Origin: UBA8514 sp034933685
Lineage (GTDB): Bacteria > Bacillota > Clostridia > Lachnospirales > Anaerotignaceae
Length of the DNA stretch: 64,000 bases
Direction of reading: 5' to 3'
NCBI GenBank assembly: GCA_034933685.1
Contig: JAYFNB010000012.1
Location: 72,697-136,696, forward strand
Within the stretch, counting starts at the first letter, position 1, and every line of letters starts with the position of its first letter. Position numbers and translations under genes: made by a program. Of the stretch, positions 35,947 to 44,504 are shown piece by piece. Under the pieces are notes generated by a model that had not been told where the DNA came from, did no database searches, and was given only the letters and a program-made list of their open reading frames with translations.

Positions 35947-37422
35947 TTAGTGACAACTAAATGTTTCGCTGCCCTTTTCAAAAAAAGTTGAGTTTTGCTG
36001 ATTGGATACCAAAGTGTCAAGTGTTGATTGAGCTTCTTCATCAACGACACTAGATGTTTTTTCATTCAGTTCATCAACATCCTCAACCACTGAAATATCG
36101 CTGCGAATCATGCCCATCCAGCAGCTATATGAAAATGTTCCGGTTTTTGTTGGTGTAAATTCAATGATATTCTCACCAGTTTTAAACTTATATTCAATGT
36201 TGTACTCTGGAATAATCATTCTATTATTGCAACCATTAATGCTCCCTTGTGGCGCATCTATTGTCCACTTCACAGGTATTCCAGCCTGTACCTTAATTGC
36301 AGGATAACGTCCAGAAGAAAGAGTGCTGTTCACAGTCTGGTAGCCATCCTTTATTACTGAATTTGATTCATTCAACTGGCTTGTATCGCTAACAGCAGAT
36401 AGTGGCAATAAATTGACTGAACGTCCCGAAAGACTCCAACCGTTTGAAAACATGGATAGACCAAGAACCACAACTAACGTTGAACCAATTGTTCTTACTT
36501 TGCTAGTAGATTTTTTAGTTAATACTGAACTTAGTGCCCCAAGCCCAAACATCAGCGGCACAGTGCCAAGTGAAAATAAGAGCATGGAAAATGCACCATT
36601 GATTGCAGATCCTGTAGAAAGTGCATAAACCTGCATCGCCTGAAGAGGCCCGCATGGCATAAGGCCATTTAATAACCCAACAATCAATGGATTTTTCGAC
36701 TTACTCTTTTCGCTGTTAATTTTCTGTGCAAAAATACGTGGCATCCTAGGCATAAGCTTACGCATCCAAGGAAATACGCCTAACATATTAATTCCCATCA
36801 TAACCATGAACACACCAGCGACTAACTGAATCAATCCTCGAAACGCTCCAGTTAAAGTAATTACTGATCCCAATGCACCAACAATTCCACCAACAACAGT
36901 ATAGGCAATCACACGCCCCAAGTTGTAGAGAAAACTAGGTCTAAGTGCCGCCAATTTATTATTGTGATCTAAGTCCGACTTGGGAATACATTGGGAGAGG
37001 TTTATACCACCGCACATTGCAACGCAATGGACAGATGTTAATAGACCAATTACAAACAGCATCCAATAACTGGTACCAACTTCAGCGGTAGGAAAAATAT
37101 TAAAAACATTTGTCACCCCCACCTGTTCCAACAGAATATATCCGGACAGAACAATAATAAGTGTACCAATCGCCTTCTTATTATTGGATGCAGACTGATG
37201 ATCCTTAATTACCTTATAATCCAAGCGTTCAAGGATTGCCTCAATCTCACTCAGGGTGATAATATTCGCATCATAGGTAACTGTGGCGGTCTCAGCATTG
37301 TAGCTTACCTGTGCAAATGGGATGCCATGGGTATTTTGCAATTTTCTTTCAATTTTGTTTTGGCAGCTAACGCAGGTCATCCCACTTATGCGCAGCTTCT
37401 TTGTTTTCAATTCGGCTTCCAT
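35947..37422 (-). CDS. HMA-TauE/SafE-cupredoxin fusion membrane protein
   Basis: 491 residues in three parts. Residues 1-75 are an HMA domain with ISGMTCVSCQNKIERKL. Residues ~115-335 are a UreH/TauE/DsbD-like six-to-seven-span membrane module (SVHCVAMCGGINLSQC, LNGLMPCGPLQAMQ, with paired cysteines). Residues ~360-460 form a cupredoxin-like domain (KVQAGIPVKWTIDAPQGSI, CNN, FTPTKTGTFSYSCWMGMI) with C and M in positions expected of a copper site. It is the first gene of the copper operon and probably moves or reduces copper across the membrane. ATG follows an AAGGTGT-like site. Confidence 0.85.
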   Translation of the reverse strand: MEAELKTKKLRISGMTCVSCQNKIERKLQNTHGIPFAQVSYNAETATVTYDANIITLSEIEAILERLDYKVIKDHQSASNNKKAIGTLIIVLSGYILLEQVGVTNVFNIFPTAEVGTSYWMLFVIGLLTSVHCVAMCGGINLSQCIPKSDLDHNNKLAALRPSFLYNLGRVIAYTVVGGIVGALGSVITLTGAFRGLIQLVAGVFMVMMGINMLGVFPWMRKLMPRMPRIFAQKINSEKSKSKNPLIVGLLNGLMPCGPLQAMQVYALSTGSAINGAFSMLLFSLGTVPLMFGLGALSSVLTKKSTSKVRTIGSTLVVVLGLSMFSNGWSLSGRSVNLLPLSAVSDTSQLNESNSVIKDGYQTVNSTLSSGRYPAIKVQAGIPVKWTIDAPQGSINGCNNRMIIPEYNIEYKFKTGENIIEFTPTKTGTFSYSCWMGMIRSDISVVEDVDELNEKTSSVVDEEAQSTLDTLVSNQQNSTFFEKGSETFSCH

Positions 37423-37894
37423 ATTAGAGCAAACACCTTCTTTCTTTTACTGTGGTCAGTATACCGTACATATTTGTAGAAATTATATTCATTAACAAAC
37501 TTCTCTCAATTTTTTGTTAAAATCCTATGATAGAAAAACATCGAAAGGTATAATAATTCTGATCGGCTTAAGTTTCGTATAAACTTGTTGTTTGCAATTT
37601 TTTGTTCCGCATATTTAGGGGTGCATGATGTGCTATCCATAGTACATATTACAATAATTTTCCTGTCACACCAGCAACCAGGACTATTGAAAATAAATAA
37701 AATCCTTCTAAAATCTAATCTCTATATTCTTCTTTCAACAAACGCATGGGTATTAAAAAATTTGTGAAAGACTGGCTGCTAAATACGACATTACTGGCAT
37801 CATTAGCTGTTCAAATTCTTGAAGTTCTGAGACATATAGAAAGAATTCCGATATCCCCTTCTAACTCTATTTCTGATTTTTAGTATGAAAAATT

Positions 37895-37936
37895 AGGCAG
37901 AGTCTATAGGGCTTTAACGTTAACCTAGAGACTCTG
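37895..37936. terminator. Long imperfect hairpin
   Basis: AGGCAGAGTCTATAGG pairs with CCTAGAGACTCTGCCT around an A/T-rich loop, followed by TTAA. Placed far from any gene end, its role is unclear. Confidence 0.45.
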
Positions 37937-38094
37937 CCTTTAACTAATCGAGAACAATAATGGAATAGACCGGCTTAATACATATTAAATATCTCGAGTT
38001 TTAAATCATTAAGGATGCCGTATGAAAATTGCTGCCGATATAGCAAAGTTAAAATAATTAAGACTGAATATGTAAAATACAGCTTAACATTTGA

Positions 38095-38147
38095 AGTGCT
38101 CCCTTCATTAGACAATGGATATCATTTATCTAACAAAAAGGAGCACT
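38095..38147 (-). terminator. Large hairpin after PFOR gene
   Basis: AGTGCTCC pairs with GGAGCACT, and a second stem (TTAGA/TCTAA plus AATG/CATT) lies inside. It starts 8 bases beyond the nifJ stop but lacks a T-run, so it may protect the mRNA 3' end. Confidence 0.45.
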
Positions 38148-38154
38148 CCACATA

Positions 38155-41100
38155 TTATAATGAACTCATTTTACTGTATAACTTATAACGCTCTTTTGCA
38201 TATTCTTCTGCCTTTGTAAACAAATGTTCCGCTTCATCTGGAAATGTTCTAGCAAGTGAACTGTATCGAACTTGTCCCAAAAGAAAATCACGGAAACTTT
38301 CAGTTGGTTCTTTTGAATCAAGAATAAACGGATTTTTGCCCTCCTTGTTTAACTCAGGATTATATCGGTAAAGATGCCAATATCCTGCATTAACTGCCCT
38401 TTTAATAGTAGCCATGCTTTTACCCATTCCTTCCTTTATACCATGACTTATACATGGTGCATATGCAATTATTATAGATGGTCCATTAAAACGTTCCGCC
38501 TCACGAACTGCCTTAATCAGTTGGGCATTGTCTGCATTAATACCTACCTGTGCAACATATGCATTACCATAAGTCATCATCATTCTACCCAAATCCTTCT
38601 TGCCTGATTTCTTTCCAGAGCTAGCAAATTTGGCAACAGCAGAGACCGGGGTAGATTTGGATGCTTGACCACCCGTATTGGAATAAACCTCAGTATCGAA
38701 TACCAATACATTTATATCTTCCCCTGATGCCATAATATGGTCAAGACCACCAAACCCGATATCGTATGCCCAACCATCTCCGCCAACAATCCACTGGGAA
38801 CGCTTAACCAAATAATCTTTTCTTTGCCTAATGTTATTTAATAATAACATTACCTCATCGTCCGCTATTTCGTAGTTCTCTATGGCATCAATAAGCTTAT
38901 TACTTACTTGTTCACTTACTTCTCCATCCTCTTTATAGTTTAACCAGTCGATGATTAATTCTTTAATCGTATTATCTACATTTGTAGAAAGCAGATTTTT
39001 CATCGTTTCTTCCAATCCATTTCTCATTTGCTTTGTTGCAAGATGCATTCCAAACCCAAATTCTGCATTATCTTCAAACAAAGAATTTGCCCAAGCAGGT
39101 CCTTTGCCTTCTTTATTTTTAGAATAAGCACTGCTTGGTGCACTTGCTCCCCAAATGGATGAACAACCTGTAGCATTGGCAATCATCATACGATTCCCAT
39201 ATAATTGGGTGATAAGCTTAATATATGCTGTTTCCCCACAGCCCGCACAAGCTCCAGAAAATTCAATTAACGGTTCTCTAAACTGGCTATCCTTAACAGT
39301 GGCACCAAGAGGAATGTTTGTTTTATAGCCAACAGTACAATTAGCAAATTCCCAATTATCAACCTCATTAGATAATTGTGTCTCAATAGGTTTCATAACA
39401 AGAGCCTTTTCCTTTGCAGGGCAGATGTCTGCGCAATTCCCACAGCCTGTACAATCCATAGGACTTATCTGCATTCTGTAATATAAACCTTCAAAAGATT
39501 TACCTGTCGCCTTTTTGGTTTTAAAAGAAATCGGAGTTTTGTTTAGCTCTTCTTCCGTAAGCAAAAAAGGTCTAATTACTGCATGAGGGCAAATATAAGA
39601 ACATTGATTGCACTGAATGCAATTTTCTTCAATCCACTCTGGTACATTAACTGCAATGCCTCGTTTTTCATAGGCCGTAGTACCTGAAGGAATCGTTCCG
39701 TCTTCTATGCCGCTAAAAGCACTAACAGGCAAATCTTGACCCTTCTGCGCCTGCATGGGTCTCATTATATTTTTTACAAAATCAGGTTCTTTAACAGAGT
39801 TATTTATAATCATTTGACTATTCTCATTGGCATTTAACCATTCCTTCGGAACTATAACCTCATGAATTTGTTCAACGCCTTTTAATATAGCGTCCTGATT
39901 CATTTTAACCACCTTATCCCCTTTTTTACTGTAGGAGTAGGTTACCGCTTTGTTTAACTCATCAATAAATACCTCTTTGGAAAGTATATTTATCAGTTTA
40001 AAAAACGCCCCTTGCATAATCATATTAATTCGATTTCCCAGACCAATTTCTTCTGCAATTTTCACAGCATTAATTGTATAAAATTTAACTTCTTTTTCTG
40101 CAATTAACTTCTTATATTTAGCTGACAAATATTGTTCTAATTCCTCATCAGACCACTGGCAGTTAAGAACAAAAATTCCACCTTGTTTTACGTCGTCAAG
40201 GATGTCATATTTATTAACGTAGGACTGGTTATGACACGCAATATAATCTGCATTATCTACCAAATATGTTGACTTAATTGTTGACTTCCCAAAGCGGAGA
40301 TGGGATATGGTAACGCCGCCTGATTTTTTTGAGTCATAATCAAAGTAAGCCTGTACTTGATTCTCTGTTTTATTACCAATAATCATAATTGCCTGCTTGT
40401 TAGAACCCACCGTTCCATCAGAACCCAAACCCCAAAATTTACAAGAAATTCGATCAGATGGTTCTGTTGAGACTTTTAAAACTTTTTCTAGTGATGTTTT
40501 TGTAACATCATCAACAATACCTATCGTAAAATTCGTTTTAGGACTTTTCTGTTTTAAATTTTCATAAACCGCCGTGATATCTGCTGAATTGGTATCTTTT
40601 GAACCTAAGCCATATCGGCCGCCTACAATAACTGGGGCATTATCCACATCACTGAAGCATACCTTTACATCTAAACAAAGTGGCTCGCCAATTGAACCCG
40701 GCTCCTTTGTACGGTCTAAAACCGCAACCTTTTTCACAGACTTAGGAATAACATTTAGTAAATGCTTGCTTGAGAAAGGGCGATACAAATGCACTTTAAC
40801 TAAACCATATTTTTCTCCTTTCCCATTGTGATAATCAACGGTTTCCTCTATGGTTTGTGTTACGGAACCCATTGCTATAATAATATATTCTGCATCTTCC
40901 GCTCCATAATAATCAAACAAGCCATATTTCCTTCCAGTTTTTCTACCTAGCTGCGCAAAGTAATTTTCTACAACTGGTATAATATCGCCATAAAATGGAT
41001 TACTTGCCTCTCTTCCTTGAAAATAAATATCCGAATTTTGAGCTGTTCCACGAGTAACAGGATGATTCGGAGACAATGCTCTATTCCTAAATTCCTGTAC

Positions 41101-41697
41101 CGCTTCATAATCAATCATTTCAGAATAGTCTCTATATTCCAAAGCTTCTACTTTTTGTATTTCATGTGATGTTCTAAAACCATCAAAGAAGTGCACAAAT
41201 GGTAACCTGCCTTTTATTGCAGATAGATGTGCAATGGCAGCTAAGTCAATCACCTCTTGCACAGAACCACTTGCCAATAACGCACACCCTGTTTGCCTAA
41301 CCGCCATGACGTCCTGATGATCTCCAAAGATGCTTAAGGCATGTGCTGTAATCGCCCTGGCACTCACATGAAGTACGCCTGGTAAAAGTTCTCCTGAAAC
41401 CTTATACAAATTAGGTATCATTAAAAGTAGCCCTTGAGAAGCAGTAAATGTGGTTGACAATGCCCCGCCTTGAAGAGAACCATGAAAAGCTCCTGCCGCA
41501 CCGGCTTCCGACTGCATCTCAACCACACTAACTTCTTGATTAAATATGTTTTTTCTACCCTTTGCAGCCCACTCATCTGTAATTTCAGCCATACCAGAGG
41601 ATGGCGTTATAGGGTATATTGCCGCAACATCCGTAAAGGCATAAGCCGAATATGCTGCAGCTGTGTTTCCATCTAAAGTTAACTGTACTTTTCCCAT
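38155..41697 (-). CDS. nifJ: Pyruvate:ferredoxin (flavodoxin) oxidoreductase
   Basis: 1180 residues, full length for the single-chain enzyme. Domain order: N-terminal pyrimidine-binding domain (DVAAIYPITPSSGMAE), gamma domain (~420-620), 8Fe ferredoxin domain (CIQCNQCSYICP and CTGCGNCADICP, ~690-770), and a C-terminal TPP-binding part (FSGACAGCGETAY with cluster cysteines; GDGWAYDIGFGGLDH...DTEVYSNTGGQ). It oxidises pyruvate to acetyl-CoA and CO2 with ferredoxin or flavodoxin as acceptor, the central reaction of clostridial fermentation. A small spore-type protein is encoded 27 bases upstream. Confidence 0.97.
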   Translation of the reverse strand: MGKVQLTLDGNTAAAYSAYAFTDVAAIYPITPSSGMAEITDEWAAKGRKNIFNQEVSVVEMQSEAGAAGAFHGSLQGGALSTTFTASQGLLLMIPNLYKVSGELLPGVLHVSARAITAHALSIFGDHQDVMAVRQTGCALLASGSVQEVIDLAAIAHLSAIKGRLPFVHFFDGFRTSHEIQKVEALEYRDYSEMIDYEAVQEFRNRALSPNHPVTRGTAQNSDIYFQGREASNPFYGDIIPVVENYFAQLGRKTGRKYGLFDYYGAEDAEYIIIAMGSVTQTIEETVDYHNGKGEKYGLVKVHLYRPFSSKHLLNVIPKSVKKVAVLDRTKEPGSIGEPLCLDVKVCFSDVDNAPVIVGGRYGLGSKDTNSADITAVYENLKQKSPKTNFTIGIVDDVTKTSLEKVLKVSTEPSDRISCKFWGLGSDGTVGSNKQAIMIIGNKTENQVQAYFDYDSKKSGGVTISHLRFGKSTIKSTYLVDNADYIACHNQSYVNKYDILDDVKQGGIFVLNCQWSDEELEQYLSAKYKKLIAEKEVKFYTINAVKIAEEIGLGNRINMIMQGAFFKLINILSKEVFIDELNKAVTYSYSKKGDKVVKMNQDAILKGVEQIHEVIVPKEWLNANENSQMIINNSVKEPDFVKNIMRPMQAQKGQDLPVSAFSGIEDGTIPSGTTAYEKRGIAVNVPEWIEENCIQCNQCSYICPHAVIRPFLLTEEELNKTPISFKTKKATGKSFEGLYYRMQISPMDCTGCGNCADICPAKEKALVMKPIETQLSNEVDNWEFANCTVGYKTNIPLGATVKDSQFREPLIEFSGACAGCGETAYIKLITQLYGNRMMIANATGCSSIWGASAPSSAYSKNKEGKGPAWANSLFEDNAEFGFGMHLATKQMRNGLEETMKNLLSTNVDNTIKELIIDWLNYKEDGEVSEQVSNKLIDAIENYEIADDEVMLLLNNIRQRKDYLVKRSQWIVGGDGWAYDIGFGGLDHIMASGEDINVLVFDTEVYSNTGGQASKSTPVSAVAKFASSGKKSGKKDLGRMMMTYGNAYVAQVGINADNAQLIKAVREAERFNGPSIIIAYAPCISHGIKEGMGKSMATIKRAVNAGYWHLYRYNPELNKEGKNPFILDSKEPTESFRDFLLGQVRYSSLARTFPDEAEHLFTKAEEYAKERYKLYSKMSSL

Positions 41698-41724
41698 AAT
41701 CTAACTCTCCAACTCTATAGTTTT

Positions 41725-41916
41725 TTAAAGCTTGCTACCATTATCAACCCAGTTTTTAGCTTTTTCTACACTATAGTCACCTGGAATTTTTAAGTTGGTT
41801 CCCATTTCTACCCTATCCTCGTTTGCCCATGCGGCAGTGCCTTCACTATTCGTAGCAGTTGAACTACGAAGTCTCTTATTATCCATTCCATCTAAAGTAT
41901 TCCTGTTGCCCGACAT
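41725..41916 (-). CDS. Small spore-surface-type protein (DUF3787-like)
   Basis: 63 residues. The core SEGTAAWANEDRVEMGTNLKIPGDYSVEKAKNWVDNG resembles the clostridial DUF3787 / CDIF630_02480-type spore surface proteins (TAAWAN...IP...V..AK.WVD). It has a good AAGGAGG before the ATG. Gene order with nifJ, only 27 bases downstream, suggests co-transcription, which is unusual for a spore-surface protein. Family recalled from memory, so moderate confidence. Confidence 0.6.
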   Translation of the reverse strand: MSGNRNTLDGMDNKRLRSSTATNSEGTAAWANEDRVEMGTNLKIPGDYSVEKAKNWVDNGSKL

Positions 41917-42074
41917 AATCTTTTCCTCCTTTATATTTTAAATTTATAGTTTAAAACTCTTGATTTATCATTTAAGAATTGTTTCCATAAATCTACTTTT
42001 TAACTTCTCCAAAAAAAGTATTCTTATTCTTTTCTGTCAAAGATTAACCTTCTGAATATTTTGGCACAAAAGAA

Positions 42075-42520
42075 TTAGGATTCAAAAGATGGGGTAAAAC
42101 ATGAACCATGGCAAGGATAATCCCTTGAATATTCAGCCTTATTCCACTTTAAGGCACAGCCCATATCAGGACAACGAGGTGCTGTGGGTGTAAGCAAATT
42201 GACCACTGCTTCAAAGGCATTACTAGCGACATTTGGTCGAAAAATTGTGCGAGACGGAGAGAAAATCTCCCTATAGATACTTTCTTTTCCCAGCACCATG
42301 TCTGTAAGGATATTGCTGACACCATAGAGAAGGTCATGCCACATTTATTGAAACCTATGGCAACCTATAAACCCGTAGTACTAGCAGAATATTTACCGAT
42401 ATTATGGAACACCGACGAGAGTCAGGCAATCCTGCGTTGCCCAGAGGTATCTTATTTTGCATTTGGGTAGTGTCGATTTGCAATATCCTCAAGATCGTTA
42501 AAAGTACCGGCTTTTTTGTC
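42075..42520 (-). pseudogene. Decayed FAD oxidoreductase with C-terminal Rieske domain
   Basis: Minus-strand pieces in shifting frames reconstruct the C-terminal third of an FAD-dependent oxidoreductase/Rieske protein: LEDIANRHYPNAK, WATQDCLTLVGVP, IGKYSAST, AIGFNKCGMTFSMVSAI, LTDMVLGKESIYREIFSPSR and the Rieske part APRCPDMGCALKWNKAEYS-CHGSCFT. At least three frameshifts and one stop interrupt it, and the N-terminal two-thirds are absent. The Rieske Cys/His pairs are still visible, with GSR changed to GSC. Non-functional remnant. Confidence 0.75.
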
Positions 42521-42640
42521 TAAATGGAATTTGTGGTTTGCAATCTTGAAACATCTTATAAAGTTATTTCAAACAAGCTTCAACACAGCGAATATTTTTT
42601 TCAGAAAAAGGAATATTATTCGAAGAAAGGAAGTGTTACG

Positions 42641-43318
42641 ATGTTTAAACATGAAAAGCAACTTTTTCATAAAGTTGAAGTAGAAAGACCCAATCCACAG
42701 TATGCTGTTTTAATGCAGGAGCAGCTTGGTGGCGGAAACGGTGAGCTGAAAGCTGCAATGCAATATATGTCTCAAAGTTTTCGCATTAAGGATCCCGCTA
42801 TCAAGGATTTGTTTATGGACATTGCGGCCGAAGAGCTCAGCCATATGGAAATGGTAGCTCAGACAATTAATTTGCTCAACGGACACGATGTTGATTATTC
42901 CGCTGTAAATGCAGGCGAAATTCAGACACATGTGATTCTGGGACTCAATCCGGGGCTTATCAATTCATCTGGTTACTCATGGACCGGCGATTATGTTACG
43001 GTGACTGGCGATCTCTGCGCAGATTTGCTCTCAAACATAGCTTCAGAGCAGAGAGCAAAAGTTGTATACGAATATCTTTACCGTCAGATTAATGATAAAA
43101 AGGTAAAGGAAACCATTGATTTTTTGCTTAACCGAGAGGAAGCACACAACGCAATGTTTCGTGAAGCCTTTAATCGTGTGCAGGATTCTGGTTCTAACAA
43201 AGATTTTGGTGTAACCCGTGATTCTAGAATTTATTTCGATCTTTCGAATCCTTCTCCTGCAAACGCCTTTGGAGATACACAGGCCAAGCCCGTTAGCTTT
43301 AACAATCCAAATGGTTAA
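42641..43318 (+). CDS. Manganese catalase (CotJC-like)
   Basis: 225 residues of ferritin-like four-helix type. Dinuclear-metal ligands appear as GELKAAMQYM (E), AAEELSHMEMV (E..H), ASEQRAKVVYEYL (E) and NREEAHNAMF (E..H). These are the hallmarks of Mn catalases, which break down hydrogen peroxide and in spore formers are often coat-associated (CotJC). The ATG at 42641 follows GGAAGTG; the open frame extends further upstream without a site. A terminator follows at once, so it is a single-gene unit. Confidence 0.93.
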   Translation: MFKHEKQLFHKVEVERPNPQYAVLMQEQLGGGNGELKAAMQYMSQSFRIKDPAIKDLFMDIAAEELSHMEMVAQTINLLNGHDVDYSAVNAGEIQTHVILGLNPGLINSSGYSWTGDYVTVTGDLCADLLSNIASEQRAKVVYEYLYRQINDKKVKETIDFLLNREEAHNAMFREAFNRVQDSGSNKDFGVTRDSRIYFDLSNPSPANAFGDTQAKPVSFNNPNG

Positions 43319-43321
43319 ATA

Positions 43322-43354
43322 AATAGAATGGCAGCCAAGGGTTGCCATTCTATT
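43322..43354 (+). terminator. Terminator of Mn catalase gene
   Basis: AATAGAATGGCA/TGCCATTCTATT, a 12-bp stem with a 9-base loop followed by TTATTT, starting 4 bases after the stop. Confidence 0.9.
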
Positions 43355-43582
43355 TTATTTCTTAAACTCCTTCCCCAGCGACACTGTGAAAAGAGTAAAA
43401 CTTAAAGCTACGGATATAAGAAATTATTTTTGATATAAAAAAGTCAGTTTCGCCAACCATTCAGAAAACATCTGGATTCAGCTTGTGAATTCACATAATT
43501 TCTAATAACTATCTATCAATTTTAATAGGTAGTACAAATAGTGTAAAAAAATTTTTCACATAGAATGGTTAAAGATAAGGCA

Positions 43583-43930
43583 TTATATATTTGCATCTGC
43601 TGCAAAAGCATCTGAACCCATTGGTGAAATTGTGACATAAAGGCGCAAGACATCTTCACCCATATTTATGACTTGCAAGCTCTCCTGGCCATTGATCTGC
43701 ATTAATTCGCCCTCTTGCAACGAGTTTTCATTTCCATCAGTTACAACATTGGCATTACCCTTCATGACCTGAAGGAGAAGTGTTGAATCAAGATGTGTGT
43801 GACCTGGTAGCATTTCCCCTTTTGCAATGTTTAGGATAAAGGCAATTACATTATCACTTTTGAAAATCATTCGCTTTGCAATTTTATCTTGAGGCTTATG
43901 AAAATAATCTTTAAAAATAAACTTGTTCAT
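43583..43930 (-). CDS. Small cupin-domain protein
   Basis: 115 residues from the ATG at 43930, 8 bases from GGAGG. A single cupin: MLPGHTHLDSTLLLQVMKGNANVVTDGNENSLQEGELMQINGQESLQVINMGEDVLRLYVTISP, with HTH in motif 1. It probably binds a metal and a small ligand; the function is not evident from sequence. A single gene between Mn catalase (convergent) and the ABC exporter region. Confidence 0.8.
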   Translation of the reverse strand: MNKFIFKDYFHKPQDKIAKRMIFKSDNVIAFILNIAKGEMLPGHTHLDSTLLLQVMKGNANVVTDGNENSLQEGELMQINGQESLQVINMGEDVLRLYVTISPMGSDAFAADANI

Positions 43931-44504
43931 AGACAAACCCTCCTTTAATAAAAGTTCAAACTTTAATATACCCCAATTGGGATAATAAAATAACTAATTT
44001 CTTTTCAGCAAAATGCTCAAATGCTATATAGAAGTAGCTCATCTATTTCCGTACTCTATAAATGCCCTATATCCCCTATTTCATTTTTATTATGGCAAAT
44101 ATTATATCGTGCATACAGGTATCCGTAATATGCTGATTTCCCCACTTGAAAGAATTAAGTATCACTTCTCTAAAATATTGTTGTCCCTAGATGAAACTCC
44201 AATGAATGTAAATTTCAAGGGTATACGTCATTTGAATTAAATAGATTGGTTACTTGACGAGTAATAAAAAATATGATCAAACAACCAGCCACAAGCTTTC
44301 CTTCATGCAATGTAGCTACGCTGATGGCTTTTTTTATATTCTGCATAGTCCTTGAATTGGGAACATAAGTCAACAGACCAAGCCTACTTTCGTGGCATTT
44401 GAAATATTCATTCCATCCATCAAACAGCTTTGCCGCTTTTCTTAAATAATTATAAAATCCAATCCGTATCATTACTTAAGCTTGTCTTTAATTTCAATCT
44501 TTTA
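43931..44504. other. Intergenic region with possible small ORF
   Basis: Contains the cupin leader and two overlapping open frames on opposite strands. The minus-strand one (44215-44472) encodes 85 residues beginning MIRIGFYNYLRKAAKLFDGW, with a C-terminal hydrophobic stretch, but has no good ribosome-binding site and no recognised family. The plus-strand one (44013-44240) also lacks a site. Neither is called as a gene. Confidence 0.4.

Larger units (their letters stand above)
37423..38154. other. Intergenic region between copper operon and PFOR
   Basis: The copper-operon leader, a GGCAGAGTCT/AGACTCTGCC hairpin (37895-37936) and a large hairpin near 38095-38147. No gene is recognised. Confidence 0.55.

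Noticed and set aside
38095..38147. Hairpin after nifJ as a transposable mini-element
   Set aside because: Only one copy was noticed and no target-site duplication is visible.
44013..44472. Two overlapping small open frames on opposite strands
   Set aside because: Neither has a convincing ribosome-binding site or homology by eye; reported only as part of the intergenic note.
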